From NCBI GenBank assembly GCA_047495785.1, contig JBLDXI010000011.1, positions 1,364,001-1,428,000 on the forward strand: a stretch of 64,000 nucleotides of DNA, in the 5' to 3' direction. This document shows positions 46,301 to 56,268 of the stretch, in pieces. The position numbers were made by a program, and so were the translations under genes. Origin of the DNA: Lepidodermella squamata (Eukaryota; Gastrotricha). The notes beneath the pieces were generated by a model. It made no database searches, was not told the DNA's origin, and worked only from the letters and a program-made list of their open reading frames with translations. The stretch's first letter is position 1. Each line of letters opens with the position of its first letter.

Positions 46301-48098
46301 TAGTAATAACGTGAAATCATGGATAGGTAGATTTGTGAACTAATGAATAAGCATTGATCGTTTATTAGGCTAACATCTTCACAAGTTGGAGGCGTATAGC
46401 TACCGGCAGTCGGATTTTCAATAGCGGGGAAGTTGAGATTAACCAAGTTTTTGGGGGTCATCCGACCTGAATTCGGGTCATTCACAACATCCGAAAAACG
46501 TGTTAGCGGCATTGAATAATATCAACCTAGGTAACTTCGTTGTCTTCGTCACTAATGACACCAAACATACCTTGCAAGATTTCAACACTTATTTCTATTT
46601 CTATTAGATATGATTCGCAAGGAGAAGAACACCCGCTGAAATGCGTCTTGTGTCTCGTGACATTGAAAAAATGTGCGAAAAATGCGTGAAAAATTGTTCA
46701 AATGTTACAAAATGGCACTGAATTTGCAAAATCAATCCGAATGCAGGCTTGCATTGTTACATCATAATCGCGAATATTGCGCGTCATTGGGACCATTGTT
46801 ACTGTCAACACATGAAAACTTGTACATTTCAATTTGCTATCGAATTTGTTCCGAGAATAGCGCAAACCTAATGACGGGACAAATTTACTGAGAGAAATAA
46901 CAAATAATTCTCGAAAGCTAAAATGACACAAATTATTTGCTTCTTTCGATCACAACCCTCTAAGGTATGTATCCTCTCTTCAAGTAGAGTGAAACCTAGG
47001 GGCGCTAAAGCGAAAGCTGTGCCTCTTTCTAACCAAAAACAAACATAAAAATAGCTTATCAAGGTATTTGAGTTTTTTCAAATTTACGTTCTCGCCTATT
47101 TCTGCCAACTTGAGTCAAATATCTTTCAGGAAGTTATTTTCTTTCTTTTCCCATCCAATTCGCTTGAAGAAACAATGAGAGGCAGTTCGAGAACCGAGAT
47201 CCAAATTTTGAAATGTCTCACGAATTTTGGAAATTTTGTATCAATTTTAATCCAACTTAATTTTAAAAAAATCAGCAAATTTTACGGCCTTCATAGAAAA
47301 TTTGCTAAATTTGGTCATTTTCACCTATCGGAACACCACTAAATCAAGTTTCAAAAACTTGGAATCTGTAATTTTTAAGAATTTCTTTCCAATTTTTCTG
47401 ACATCTTTTCGGACCAATATTGAATAAAAAACTTACTAGTGGCGAATGTGGGTCATTGTTTCAATGCTGGGCACGTTCCCAAACACATCGCCATGCAAAA
47501 AATCGACAGCAGCACCAGGCCGGAGGTTTTCACCGGCCTGATCGCGCCTGACCCACAGCGGCTCCTCGCTCGTAATAATCGACTCATTGCCACCAGTCGA
47601 CTTCCAGGTCGGATAGGCGAGTAGGAAAGGCGCGTCAAACAAGTGAACGAGCGAGTGCCACGAGATGGCGAACGACCACGCGGCTGGCGTTGATGCGTAG
47701 ATGACAACATATAGCATGTAGATGAAAGCTGACAGGCCGAGTCCGCACAACGCCGGGTGCAATTTCGGCCACGCCAGGTAAGACTGTGACCAAACGAGTT
47801 GGCCGACGAACAGTTCGCAGCACAGTATCGGCAGGGTGATTAGAAAGGCGCACGTGACTAGGGGCACCAGAAACGCGGCGCCGTGCCTTGCGTAGATGTA
47901 GGGCAGGCGCCATGATGACGCCGCGCTTAGGGAGTAACCGACAACTGCGAGGAGGAAATGCGGTTTGCCGAGAGCGGCGACCCGCCGGTGGGCCCTCAGG
48001 GGTGATATGGGTGCTGAAGGGGGCGGTGGGACAGGTTCACTTGGCAGTAACGGCTCGCCGGCTGAGGCCGAAGTTGTGTCCTTGATATCAGCGGTCAT
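40366..48098 (-). CDS. SLC6-family (sodium:neurotransmitter symporter) transporter, atypical
   Basis: Twelve-helix transporter family. Three exons: 48098-47437, 43527-42951, 41175-40366. Donors GTAAGT and GTAAAA, acceptors CCGAACAG and CTCTAG; lengths sum to 683 codons (682 aa). TM1-2 in exon 1: VGYSLSAASSWRLPYIYARHG, then ELFVGQ. Exon 2 has MWLDAATQSLIAVGALSGFVWL, the SLC6 TM6-7 hallmark. Exon 3 has TM9-12 (GLTLFCLIFAHPFTTATGSYLL) and a long cytoplasmic tail. The canonical GNVWRFPY of TM1 reads SSWRLPY, so the Asn that helps hold Na+ is absent and the coupling may differ. Substrate unknown. The exons are GC-rich while the introns (3.9 and 1.8 kb) are AT-rich and filled with plus-strand ~100-nt RNA-like units, a retroelement and a transposon. 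Confidence 0.88.
41513..41608 (+). ncRNA. Candidate spliced-leader/snRNA-like unit 1
   Basis: Leader-like block 41513-41544 (starts TTAACCATCTGCGAAT, ends GTGTCTAAG), then a 5' splice-site sequence GTATGTATC. After ~30 variable nt comes a hairpin 41581-41605 with stem GGGTGC/GCGCCC, internal TAAC and an inner GC-GAAA-GC tetraloop helix, then CTTTC. It lies in SLC6 intron 2, antisense to that gene. See findings. Confidence 0.55.
41689..42254. other. SLC6 intron 2 sequence, possible degenerate exon-like DNA
   Basis: Two short plus-strand ORFs occur here. Part of the stretch (about 41845-41915) resembles exon 2 of the SLC6 gene near 42975-43045 when read on the same strand, as if an exon-containing unit had been duplicated and decayed. 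The similarity is partial and unproven. Confidence 0.25.
42580..42675 (+). ncRNA. Candidate spliced-leader/snRNA-like unit 2
   Basis: Leader-like block 42580-42611, donor GTATGTATC at 42612, hairpin 42648-42672 with stem AGGCGC/GCGCCT and inner GC-GTAA-GC. Only one or two changes from the other copies in the leader. Confidence 0.55.
43805..45015 (-). mobile_element. Non-LTR retrotransposon, 5'-truncated (Jockey-like RT)
   Basis: Open frame 45018-44125 encodes the C-terminal part of a reverse transcriptase: SGVPQGSALSPILFAFF, the catalytic TYADDVLV, then NPLKCQVMAF, TYLGILFDSN and a thumb/C-terminal region (RPILEYACATF). The order and motifs fit the Jockey/I-type group of LINEs. The upstream RT portion and endonuclease are missing, so it cannot move by itself. 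Flanking DNA matches the ~645-bp repeat that carries units 3 and 4, so it inserted into that repeat; the limits are estimated from where that similarity breaks. It is in SLC6 intron 1, same strand as the transporter. Confidence 0.85.
45088..45183 (+). ncRNA. Candidate spliced-leader/snRNA-like unit 3
   Basis: Leader-like block 45088-45119, donor GTATGTATC at 45120, hairpin 45154-45180 with stem GGGGC/GCCCC and inner GC-GTAA-GC. The next unit (4) lies 651 bp downstream and the sequence between shows the same flanking repeat. Confidence 0.55.
45739..47029 (+). ncRNA. Candidate spliced-leader-like unit 4, interrupted by a transposon
   Basis: Leader-like block 45739-45770. The rest of the unit (donor GTATGTATC at 46965, hairpin 46998-47026, stem AGGGGCGC/GTGCCTCT, inner GC-GAAA-GC) lies after a 1189-bp insertion. 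The insertion separates the leader from its donor, so this copy is probably dead. Confidence 0.55.
45771..46959. mobile_element. DNA transposon (non-autonomous), TIRs and 5-bp TSD
   Basis: Ends are inverted: AGGGTTGTGATCGAAACGAG at 45771, and the reverse complement of the right end is AGGGTTGTGATCGAAAGAAG (to 46959), both continuing as CAAA. Flanked by direct CTAAG copies at 45766-45770 and 46960-46964, and removing one copy plus the insert restores the uninterrupted unit seen elsewhere. A second partial copy of the terminal motif lies near 45899. No transposase was recognised. The superfamily is uncertain; 5-bp duplications are unusual. Confidence 0.9.
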
Positions 48099-48405
48099 TT
48101 TTCAGGGTAAATGAGGTCTCAAATCGCCATGGTTAATCAGCAGTTAAAAAAATCACACAAAATTAAAGCTCTAAAAAAAATGAAGAAATTCTCCTTAAAA
48201 CTGTGAAAAATGAAAAAACGGTAAATCAGCGCAATTCGAACGCAATAATTAAAGCACTTTAAAAATACTAACGTAATTCAAGATTTTATTGCACACTTTT
48301 TTTAAGCAGGTTGGCACCTCGTAGGAATAATTAAATGAATCCAGGTATTGAAATTCGACGTTGATAACATCAAAAATGCGCCTCAAAATCAGGTGGATCA
48401 GGGAT

Positions 48406-48501
48406 TTAACCATCTGCGAATTATATTTGTGTCTAAGGTATGTATCTTCGCCTCACCGTCTCGAACCCTCAGAGCGCTTACGCGAAAGCTGTGCTCTTTA
48501 A
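48406..48501 (+). ncRNA. Candidate spliced-leader/snRNA-like unit 5
   Basis: Leader-like block 48406-48437, donor GTATGTATC at 48438, hairpin 48471-48497 with stem AGAGCGC/GTGCTCT and inner GC-GAAA-GC. It lies upstream of the SLC6 start codon on the opposite strand. Confidence 0.55.
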
Positions 48502-49597
48502 AAACAACACAACAAATCCAGAAATTTTTTTTATGACAAACTCTGCGGAAAGTTTTCTAAAAAATGACGCTAATGCTATATTTCCTCTACAGAAAAAAAT
48601 AAAATAAATCGCATTGAGTTAAATCGGGATATAGCGCTCAGTATATCGGTGTCACGTAAAAAACTACTCAGTAGATGCGCGCATTATGCCACGCAAAAAA
48701 TCTGATGAGATTCAATAAAAAGGCGAGACATGAGAAAATATGTATCCACTTTAAAATTGGTTGTATAAACGAATCAATCACCCAGCGATAGCTGAGCAGC
48801 ATTAAAACCACTAGATAAAAAATGACAAATTTTAATATAAAAATTCCGCCTTAATAATTTGCACCAATAATAATCGAATTGGCCAGAATATAAAAAAATC
48901 TGCGTTATATTATATTGCTTGATTGAGTGTATAGTGATCAGAATAATAATAATAACAATAATACCTAATAATTACATGGACTTGGAAAAGTCGTGCGTTG
49001 TCACGGTTGTGTGAGCACGCAAAAAACCAGCACTACTGCATATGTCATGTTAATTAGTTAATTATTCATGAGAGAGCAGAGGACACGCGCCGGCCGGCCG
49101 CCTGACGCGATGTGAAAAAAACCCACTACGACGACAGCGAACCGGTCAGTTGATTTCAATACACATACCTATACTAGAAAACAGCTGTTCAAGCAACGCG
49201 CGACTCATCAAGTGTAAAAATAAATAAATAAATTCAGGTAGATTATCAAACTAATCCCGCGCACTGAGCGACAAATTTTAGGGACAATATAACAATATAA
49301 CTCGAGGGTAATAGCAAAACAAATAAAGGCGTTGTTTTCTTTCGTTGTTTTTGTTATTTCGAGGTCGCAAATGATGCGGCTCAATTTCGCGAAAAGCTTA
49401 TACCAATGCTGCGGGAAATTTCAATCATTAGATTAGAATAGATGTCGCCACCGCCGAGGGTGGCCAATACACGACTAAAAACAGCGCAAAATTAGAATAT
49501 TCAGAACGAAAAGATGAGGAATTATTTTTGCTGAACAAAAGAGCGTCAAAAACCAGAATTCACGGGAAAATTCAAGAGCGTAGAGATCCAAGAAATT
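48502..49597. other. Intergenic, AT-rich
   Basis: Between units 5 and 6. No gene recognised. Contains GGCCGGCCG near 49090 and AATAAT microsatellite-like runs near 48945. Confidence 0.5.
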
Positions 49598-49677
49598 TTA
49601 ACCATCTGCGAAATAATTTTGTGCCTATAAGGTATGTATTCCACCTCCCAATCGCGTTACGCGAAAGCTGCGCTCTT
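49598..49677 (+). ncRNA. Candidate spliced-leader-like unit 6, diverged and shortened
   Basis: Leader-like block 49598-49631 has two extra nt (GTGCCTATAAG) and more changes than the others. Donor GTATGTATT is kept, but ~20 nt before the hairpin and part of the 5' stem are deleted. The inner GC-GAAA-GC and GCGCTCTTT end remain. Probably a pseudogene copy. Confidence 0.5.
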
Positions 49678-50800
49678 TACGATTGCGCTCACTCGAATTA
49701 TTAAGGCGGATTTTTTTAATTAAATTCCTTCACTATCAGAAATGCAAAAATAATGGAAAATAATGTCAAAAGATATGAAATTCTCGGTAAAATCGGACGA
49801 CCATCAATAACAATAAACAGAATAAAAAATCGGGTGCGCCATGTTGCGTCGAAGAAAACAAAAAAGCGCGCACAGGTAAAACAGAAATTCACCAGACGAA
49901 ATAATACCTTATTCATAATATTATATACATTATAGGAATTAAATAATGATAGTTTTACTAATCATAGGTAATAATAATGTTATCACAAGCGTGAGCGAAA
50001 ATTATTCCAGGCCGCATCAGCAGCCGCCGCCGCATCATCTGTTGATTATGACGGCGGTATAATGATAATAGTATAAAATGAAAGCAACAGAATTATCATT
50101 CGGATACGTGTGCCTGCCTATATATCGCAACAGCATCAACAACAAGACGGCGGTCTGTGTTTTATTTACCAATAAATACCGACCGACCTGGCACCGTCGA
50201 TAATTATTCTTTTGCCGACGCGGGCGAATCAAGGGCGTTAAACAAATCGCGATCGGGCGCACGCGGCCAGGCGTGCACAGGCTTTTATATAACAACAACA
50301 ATAATAATAACAACAGTGGCAACGATGAAATAATAATTGAAATCGTGAGGAAATTATTCGCAATTTTCGAATAAATAGTAGGTTATATTGACTAAATAGC
50401 GGCCTAATTACTACCGCGAAGTAGCCAATTTCCGCAGATTGTTTTTCGATAAAAGTAGTAAATAATAAGGTTCTATATTAAGGTGGAATAACAAAATATT
50501 ATTCCTCTCCAAAATGTATTTATTTATCCGTTGAGCATTCGTTGAGCAGAATTATTTCCCGTGCTCAATATAATTTTGCAATGTTAAGCATTTCGTTGTG
50601 CAGTCATTGTGCAACCTTTAGGCGATTGTGCAGTCATTGAGCAGTCATTTACCACTCATTAAGCATTCGTGAAGCATTCGAGTAGCGAACGTTGAGCACT
50701 ATGTGCAGGGTTTACGCACCCATTGTGCAATCATCAATTTTTGCTTTTAGCACTCGTTGAGCAGTCAAATTTTTAAAAATTAGAAAGAAATTCAGAAAAA

Positions 50801-50880
50801 TCCGTCAGGGCCGGGAATCGAACCAGTGACTTTGACCACCAACGCCTGCAATCGAATCGATTGCGCCACTGGTTCGCTAT
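50801..50880 (-). repeat. tRNA-related element (SINE-like), copy 1
   Basis: Minus strand carries an A-box-like TGGCGCAATCG and a perfect B box GGTTCGATTCC at pol-III spacing, but the T-stem does not pair, no acceptor stem closes and the D-arm region folds into a 7-bp hairpin. It is therefore a tRNA-derived repeat rather than a functional tRNA. Confidence 0.6.
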
Positions 50881-51062
50881 GAAAATCAATCACAAAAAAC
50901 CGATTTAAAGTGGATTTTTTTATATTTTGCCGTATTGGCAGTAGGCATCACTGCCGGCATTGGCCGTTTTTTTCACAAACAGCCAGTTTCGGGTATCGGC
51001 AGTATTGCCATGTGCCAGTAAAATTTAAGAAAAGTAAAAAAAACTAAAAGCCCATTAAAAAA

Positions 51063-51132
51063 TCCGTCAGGGCCGGGAATCGAACCAGTGACTTTGACCA
51101 CCAACGCCTGCAATCGAATCGATTGCGCCACC
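51063..51132 (-). repeat. tRNA-related element (SINE-like), copy 2
   Basis: About 70 nt identical to copy 1, including A- and B-box-like motifs, with different 5' (minus-strand) flank. Both are followed by T-rich sequence. Confidence 0.6.
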
Positions 51133-51390
51133 GTCATCGGGTTATTGTCGGAACTAGAAAATGACTGATCAATGATGGGGCATATTTTCAATAATTATTG
51201 GTGTGCTCAACGCGTGTCATAAGACGTGTTAAGCACATTTTGAGCACAGTTTGAGCACTTGTTGATGATTCATCCTCTGGTTAGGCTCTAGTTGTTCACG
51301 AATTGAGCGCAAATTGTGCACTGCTTTAGCACGCGTTGAGCAAATTAAGCACAGGTTTAGCAATTGAGCAAAAATGCTCAACGGATATTT

Positions 51391-53998
51391 ATTATTAATT
51401 TTTATTTAGTAAAAAATCCGAAAATATCGCACTAAATCAGACCTCGATGTTTTGGCCTGGTTACAAATTCCCAACATCCGGAACCAGAGAACTCATATTA
51501 CAGCAACTTTTGAATTCACAGGAAATTTTCAGGAAATAGGAAAATACAAATACAAAAATCCTATGAAGAGCGATCAAAGTAAATAACTTGAAGATCACCT
51601 TCGAGTTCAAGCTCCGATGCCGGTGAAAATAAAGAAAACAAACTAGTTGTCACCTTCAAAATATGGAAATCCCTAGCCGAAATATATATTCAATAGAAAT
51701 TGAAAAAATTAAGACCACCAAGGAATTAATCATTCGAGAAGACTTCACGTCTAAAAATTCAAAGATATTTTTGACAAAAATCTTCCAAATGAGACATTAT
51801 TTTCAATAGCTGAAGGTGTTCGCAGTTCCTCGTTAAAGACAAGGATATCCTTGCTCAAAAATCACAGCAACAAGACATCAAATTGGAAAAATAACTACGA
51901 TTTTCGAAAAAAATCTACATCCTACTTTTTCAGACAAAAAACACCTTAACTCAAGTAATTCAGGTCAGATTCGGCTACCAATGAATAATAGATGGGCAAC
52001 GTGTATAAAAAATTCAGCAAACGACTTAGCCCGCGCATAAAATAGCCGAAATTCACTAGCAAATTGAAAATATTGGAAAATCAGCCGGCGATATAAAATC
52101 AATCCAAAGCGACATTTCTAACGAAAAACTCGAGGAATCTATTTATGATTCATTGCTATCATGGCTAAGACTAAACAAATTTTAATTCGATTTCTCCCGA
52201 AAATATCTTCGATTTCCTTGCGAATAAATTCTAAATTTTTTATCTTCAACAAGACTGGGGTTCCCCTTGCCGCATGCTGGAAAAAAGTCTTGAAAAATCC
52301 AGGGTAATATCCGATAAAAAAAACCTGATACATTTACGGACCACCCTGAGAGAGCGACGAAATTTCTGCGACGAGCGTGTTTTTTCAAGGCGCACCAAAA
52401 TAACGCCGCGAGAATGCACCCGCGGACGGAAGTCTCGCCGGATATTAGCCTCACGCTTTTGATATACCTGGACGAGGTATCTTTCTATCTATATTATCTG
52501 GCCGAAAAAAGAAGATAATGCAACAGCCGCGCGGCGTGTTATGATAGCCGTATGCGCTGGCCAAAAAATGCGCTATGGCGTGCGCGAAAAAAACGACGAC
52601 ATCTCACAGACTTTTATACCTGATGTGCGCATTTCATTATAGAGAACTGGTAAGATTTGTTTATCCGAGGCGCTGCTGTGAGCTGAGTGAATTAATATAG
52701 GTATAGGTATTATAGAGGTAGCTATATGCTATAATAACACAAGGCGAGTGCCTGTAACAACACGCCGGAATAACAATGAGCTCGCTTTAGGTTCGGCCGG
52801 TTTTTCCGCCGCAACGCACGCACGTTATTAAGTCTCGCTAAATTCGAAACGGCCCGTAATGATGATGATGGGAGGAGGAGGAGGAGGATAACAGAAAAAG
52901 CGTTCAATAATGACGGTGACGCGACTTTTTGTTGTTTTCCATTACTATTACAGCGATACTGATAATGGTGGAAGGAGAAAAAAAACTAACACGTGAAAAA
53001 AACTAAATGGGAGTGGAAGAAAAAACGAGATTGCCGGCGGCCAGGAATAACTATAGCAATAACCACCCAAGCGTGTCACAATAATGATTTGATAATTCCA
53101 CTCAAGCATAAAATCCTAAAGATAGTTTAAATGTGCGAAACTCCATTTAAAAAGCCCACCTTAAAAATTATCGCTTTTCGTTTTACACGCGTTTTGTAAT
53201 GAGTGAAGAAGCAATAAAACGCGCTCGCAATTTACGAATCAGGTCACGGCGGCGAGTTGCGTTTTATTGAAGGTCCTCGATTTGCGTTTTACTTGCGGTC
53301 AAAACTCGCAATGCACTGAAATAAAATTGCGTTAAAGAAAGCCACAAGGAAATCGCGAGTAAAAAATCACAGCGTGTGAAAAAAAGCAGTCACAAGGGAA
53401 ACTATGCGGCTAGCTAGTGGCGAGTGTCGCAGCAAACACTCGACGTGTTGAAAAAACACTGCAGCACGCGTGCCGCTTTTAAAACAACAAACACGTTGTG
53501 ATACAGGCAATGATACTGCGCGCGCGCCTCTCGCTCTCAAGTGGCGTGCGATACATCTAGAGACAAAGATAGGGACTTATTACAATGAGAGATGCAATGT
53601 TCTTATATATAGTTTGATTGCTGCCGCCTTATAGTATAGTATAAAAGAAGCAGTGTATCGATACAAGTATAAAGTCGGTGCAGGCGCACCAGCCAAAAAC
53701 TGGCCGGACTAATAGACCAAATCTAATAACTCAATCGCCGGCGCGCGATGGAAAAAACCAGCGTCCATTTGTGCCACTCACTCATATGCACACATCATAT
53801 GTACCCTCGATTTTTTTCACATCTTGTGACCCGCGCCCAACACATCTCATATCGCTTTCTCATTTTTTCCGCACCACTGCGCTCGTTATTCATTATTTTT
53901 ATTATTTATTTCGTGTCAAAACGATGATTTCATTATACAAATGTTGTAGTTTTTCAGTGCTTGATGTGTATGTATACAAAACGAGAATGAATGCGCGG
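51391..53998. other. Intergenic, nothing recognised
   Basis: AT-rich sequence with GGAGGAGGAGGA near 52871 and CG-rich short runs near 53520. The AATAAA of the next minus-strand gene lies near 53905. ORFs such as 53678-54052 show no support. Confidence 0.5.
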
Positions 53999-55290
53999 TC
54001 AGAAGACGAATTTCTGCGGCACGGTCACCTGCTTGGCGTTCGGCGTCGATGAGCCCGAGCCGTTTTTAGGAGTAAAAGGTGTCGTGCAGTTAGATTTCGG
54101 CGAATTCGTGCGACTTCGACCAGCATCACTGCCTCGCTTCACCTGAGTCAGCGGCGTCAGCTGCAGTAATTGAGAAAACCATCGCGGGCTCTGAAAAATG
54201 AACAACAAATTATAAAAAAAATTCACTTAACCCAGATAATAAAAAATGTGATGCTTCAAGAGCTAAAAAAAGGATTCTCACTTGAGTGAATTAAATTTCA
54301 TAAATTTTTGCCCCATTCCGACTTGACAGGCAGTCACTTGTGACTGATCGACATTGATTCTAATTTCAGAATTATAAGTGCAAAACAAAGTCCCTTGTGC
54401 TAATTTTTATGAATGAGAGTGGGATTTTTCGAAAATATCGCGTCACGCTTTGACAGGCATGATAAGTCCTAATCAGCGTTAACTTTTGACAGGTTTTTGA
54501 GAGTTCAAAAAATGTATGCCGGGACAATAAATTGCCTTAACAAATATGATAATATTAGTAATCAAGACAATTGAGAAATTTTGCTCTCGAAGGAAATAAA
54601 AAAAATCCCCCTTAAAATTTCATAATTCCTTAAATTTCTCAATTTTTGATAAAAATTGATCAAAACTCTACAAAAAATGGAAAAAAATGTCGTCAAATCT
54701 GGAAAATTTACCTCTTCTGGGATAGTATCGAGCAGCAGTTCGCCGCTTAAATCCGGCGCCGCAATGCGAATCGTCAACAGACGGCGATTTTTCGCGGCAA
54801 CAGCCGCTGTTTGTCCGTTAGTCGCTCGGTTTCGTAGTTTTCGGGCTGCTGATAGCGCAGCGGCCGGTCCTGTATTTTTCGCCGCCGCTGCAGCCATAGA
54901 CGCGGCTAGCTTTTGCTTGCCACGCCGGGTGACAATCGACGACGTCGATGGGGCTGCAGTGGTTTGACTAACAGGCACTGAAGCTGTTCGTTTCAAACCG
55001 CCCGTTGGGGGTTTCATCTTCGGCTGGTTGTAATTACTACTATGGTTCGTGTTTGAAAAACTGCTGCTGAAGTAGTAATTTCGCATTGTCGATTGCGACG
55101 AAGGTTTGTTCGATGGCGGCGCTGTTTTTTCGAACAACTGCTCGGCAAGGCGGTGGAATAGGTGGAACAAGCGCTGCTTCCCACTTTGATGCTTTGGCAA
55201 CGATTTCGGTGAATCAAACGGGACTTTATGGGCGTCATCCGACTCTGAACTTAGCGATGAATTCGAATTTGAAATTCTAACTCTAGCCAT
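53999..55290 (-). CDS. Unrecognised Ser/Ala/Lys-rich protein, two exons
   Basis: Exons 55290-54712 and 54190-53999 (256 aa; GTAAAT donor, TTTTTCAG acceptor, phase 0). Starts MARVRISNSNSSLSSESDD. It has a possible amphipathic helix (KQRLFHLFHRLAEQLFEK), a Ser/Asn/Tyr-rich segment, TRRGKQKLAASMAAAAAKN and a basic NRRLLTIRIAAPDLSGELLLDTIPEE stretch. The C-terminus, rich in SP/TP sites (NSPKSNCTTPFTPKNG), could be phosphorylated by proline-directed kinases. No signal peptide or membrane segment, so it is probably nuclear or cytoplasmic. AATAAA (minus) near 53905 supports the 3' end. I do not recognise the family. Confidence 0.65.
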
Positions 55291-55779
55291 TTGCGTTAGG
55301 AGGGTAAAAATACGAGAGATACTTAAGCACGAATATTGTGATTCGCTGGACCGGTAAACATGATGAGAAAACACGCAAAAGGCCGCGCATTTTACGTCTA
55401 CGCCACTTATCGTCACAACCGGGCGAAACGAATCAACACACACACCCCGCTCGACCACGCGTGTCCATCTCGGGCTGAAAAAAGAGTGATGACAGTATCA
55501 AGAAATCAACGTGTCCTCGCCTACTGGAAAGCCGTTCACTATTTATTAGCCCCTCGCTCGTGACCTCAAAAACGCGTCTGGGTCATATGGCTGGCCTACA
55601 TGTTTATTGCTGTCGAACGAATTTAGGGCTGAAAAATCGCTCTCAAAAGTGTGAGCGCGTTTTATTACAGGTCCGCGCTTTTGAAAACAGCAACTAAAAA
55701 CGCAACGTAAAACTCCAAATAATGAAAAAAAGAACTTAAAGCTTGAGCGATTTTTGTGTTTTATTTCTGGAACCGTTGA
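55291..55779. other. Short intergenic spacer
   Basis: Contains the minus-strand AATAAA of the upstream gene near 55760, about 20 nt past its stop codon. Nothing else recognised. Confidence 0.6.
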
Positions 55780-56268
55780 TTAATAAGCAATATTATCCGG
55801 CTCTTCAACAATAGTTTCAAGGCGTTTCGAAGCGGGTAATCTTGGTGGAACATCGAAATAGCGATAGAAATCTGTGATAAAAACAGCCGCTGTTGGTGTT
55901 GCGAAAATGTGCCGCGCCAATTTCCTCCGGTTATCTGATGTTGATTTATTATTATTCGCCTGGTTGCTTCTTTGATACAGCCTTTGTGGCTGCTGTTGTA
56001 AATTCTGATTTTTCGCGTACAACCGCGGTTGTTGTTTGATTTCCGCGACTGGTTGACCGATAATGTTGTCGTTCAGCAGTTTTCTAGCGTGTTTCAGCAT
56101 GGCTGTGGCGATTCGGCGGGCTGTTAACGAGGTCCGTTCGGCTAGGCGGGAAATCACGGCTCCGGTGCAGCACCGCTGCTCGGTGACCAGGGGCGGGAAT
56201 GTGAGACCAGGCGGCGCCTCGGCGAAGTAGAAACGGTAAACGATTATTGGCAATTCAACGCGGGGCAT
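55780..56268 (-). CDS. Unrecognised 162-aa protein
   Basis: Single-exon frame from ATG 56268 to a stop at 55780, followed ~20 nt later by AATAAA. Starts MPRVELPIIVYRFYFAEAPPG. A basic helical segment (ISRLAERTSLTARRIATAMLK) is followed by a Gln/Asn-rich linker and a tail (FATPTAAVFITDFYRYFDVP, RLETIVEEPDNIAY). GC content is higher than the surroundings, which supports coding. No signal peptide. Could be an accessory or regulatory protein; no function is proposed. Confidence 0.6.
   Translation of the reverse strand: MPRVELPIIVYRFYFAEAPPGLTFPPLVTEQRCCTGAVISRLAERTSLTARRIATAMLKHARKLLNDNIIGQPVAEIKQQPRLYAKNQNLQQQPQRLYQRSNQANNNKSTSDNRRKLARHIFATPTAAVFITDFYRYFDVPPRLPASKRLETIVEEPDNIAY

Larger units (their letters stand above)
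50510..51390. repeat. Degenerate GTTGAGCA-rich repeat region
   Basis: Words such as CGTTGAGCA, CATTGTGCA, CATTGAGCAGTCATT and TTAAGCAC recur dozens of times between 50530 and 50770 and again between 51205 and 51385, flanking the two tRNA-related copies. It looks like an old minisatellite or one element split by a duplication. Confidence 0.6.

Noticed and set aside
46080-46343. ORF of 87 codons within the 1189-bp transposon as a transposase
   Set aside because: Too short, no DDE/DDD-like or DNA-binding motif recognised.
41513-49677. Hammerhead or other known self-cleaving ribozyme
   Set aside because: No CUGAUGA core and no match to the order of conserved elements I know; the GCTAACGC plus GAAA hairpin is too small for twister.
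50801-51132. Functional tRNA genes
   Set aside because: A and B boxes are present, but the T-stem is mismatched, no acceptor stem forms and no clear anticodon arm is seen.
53678-54052. 124-codon plus-strand gene
   Set aside because: Overlaps the 3' part of a better-supported minus-strand gene and has no recognisable domain or start context.
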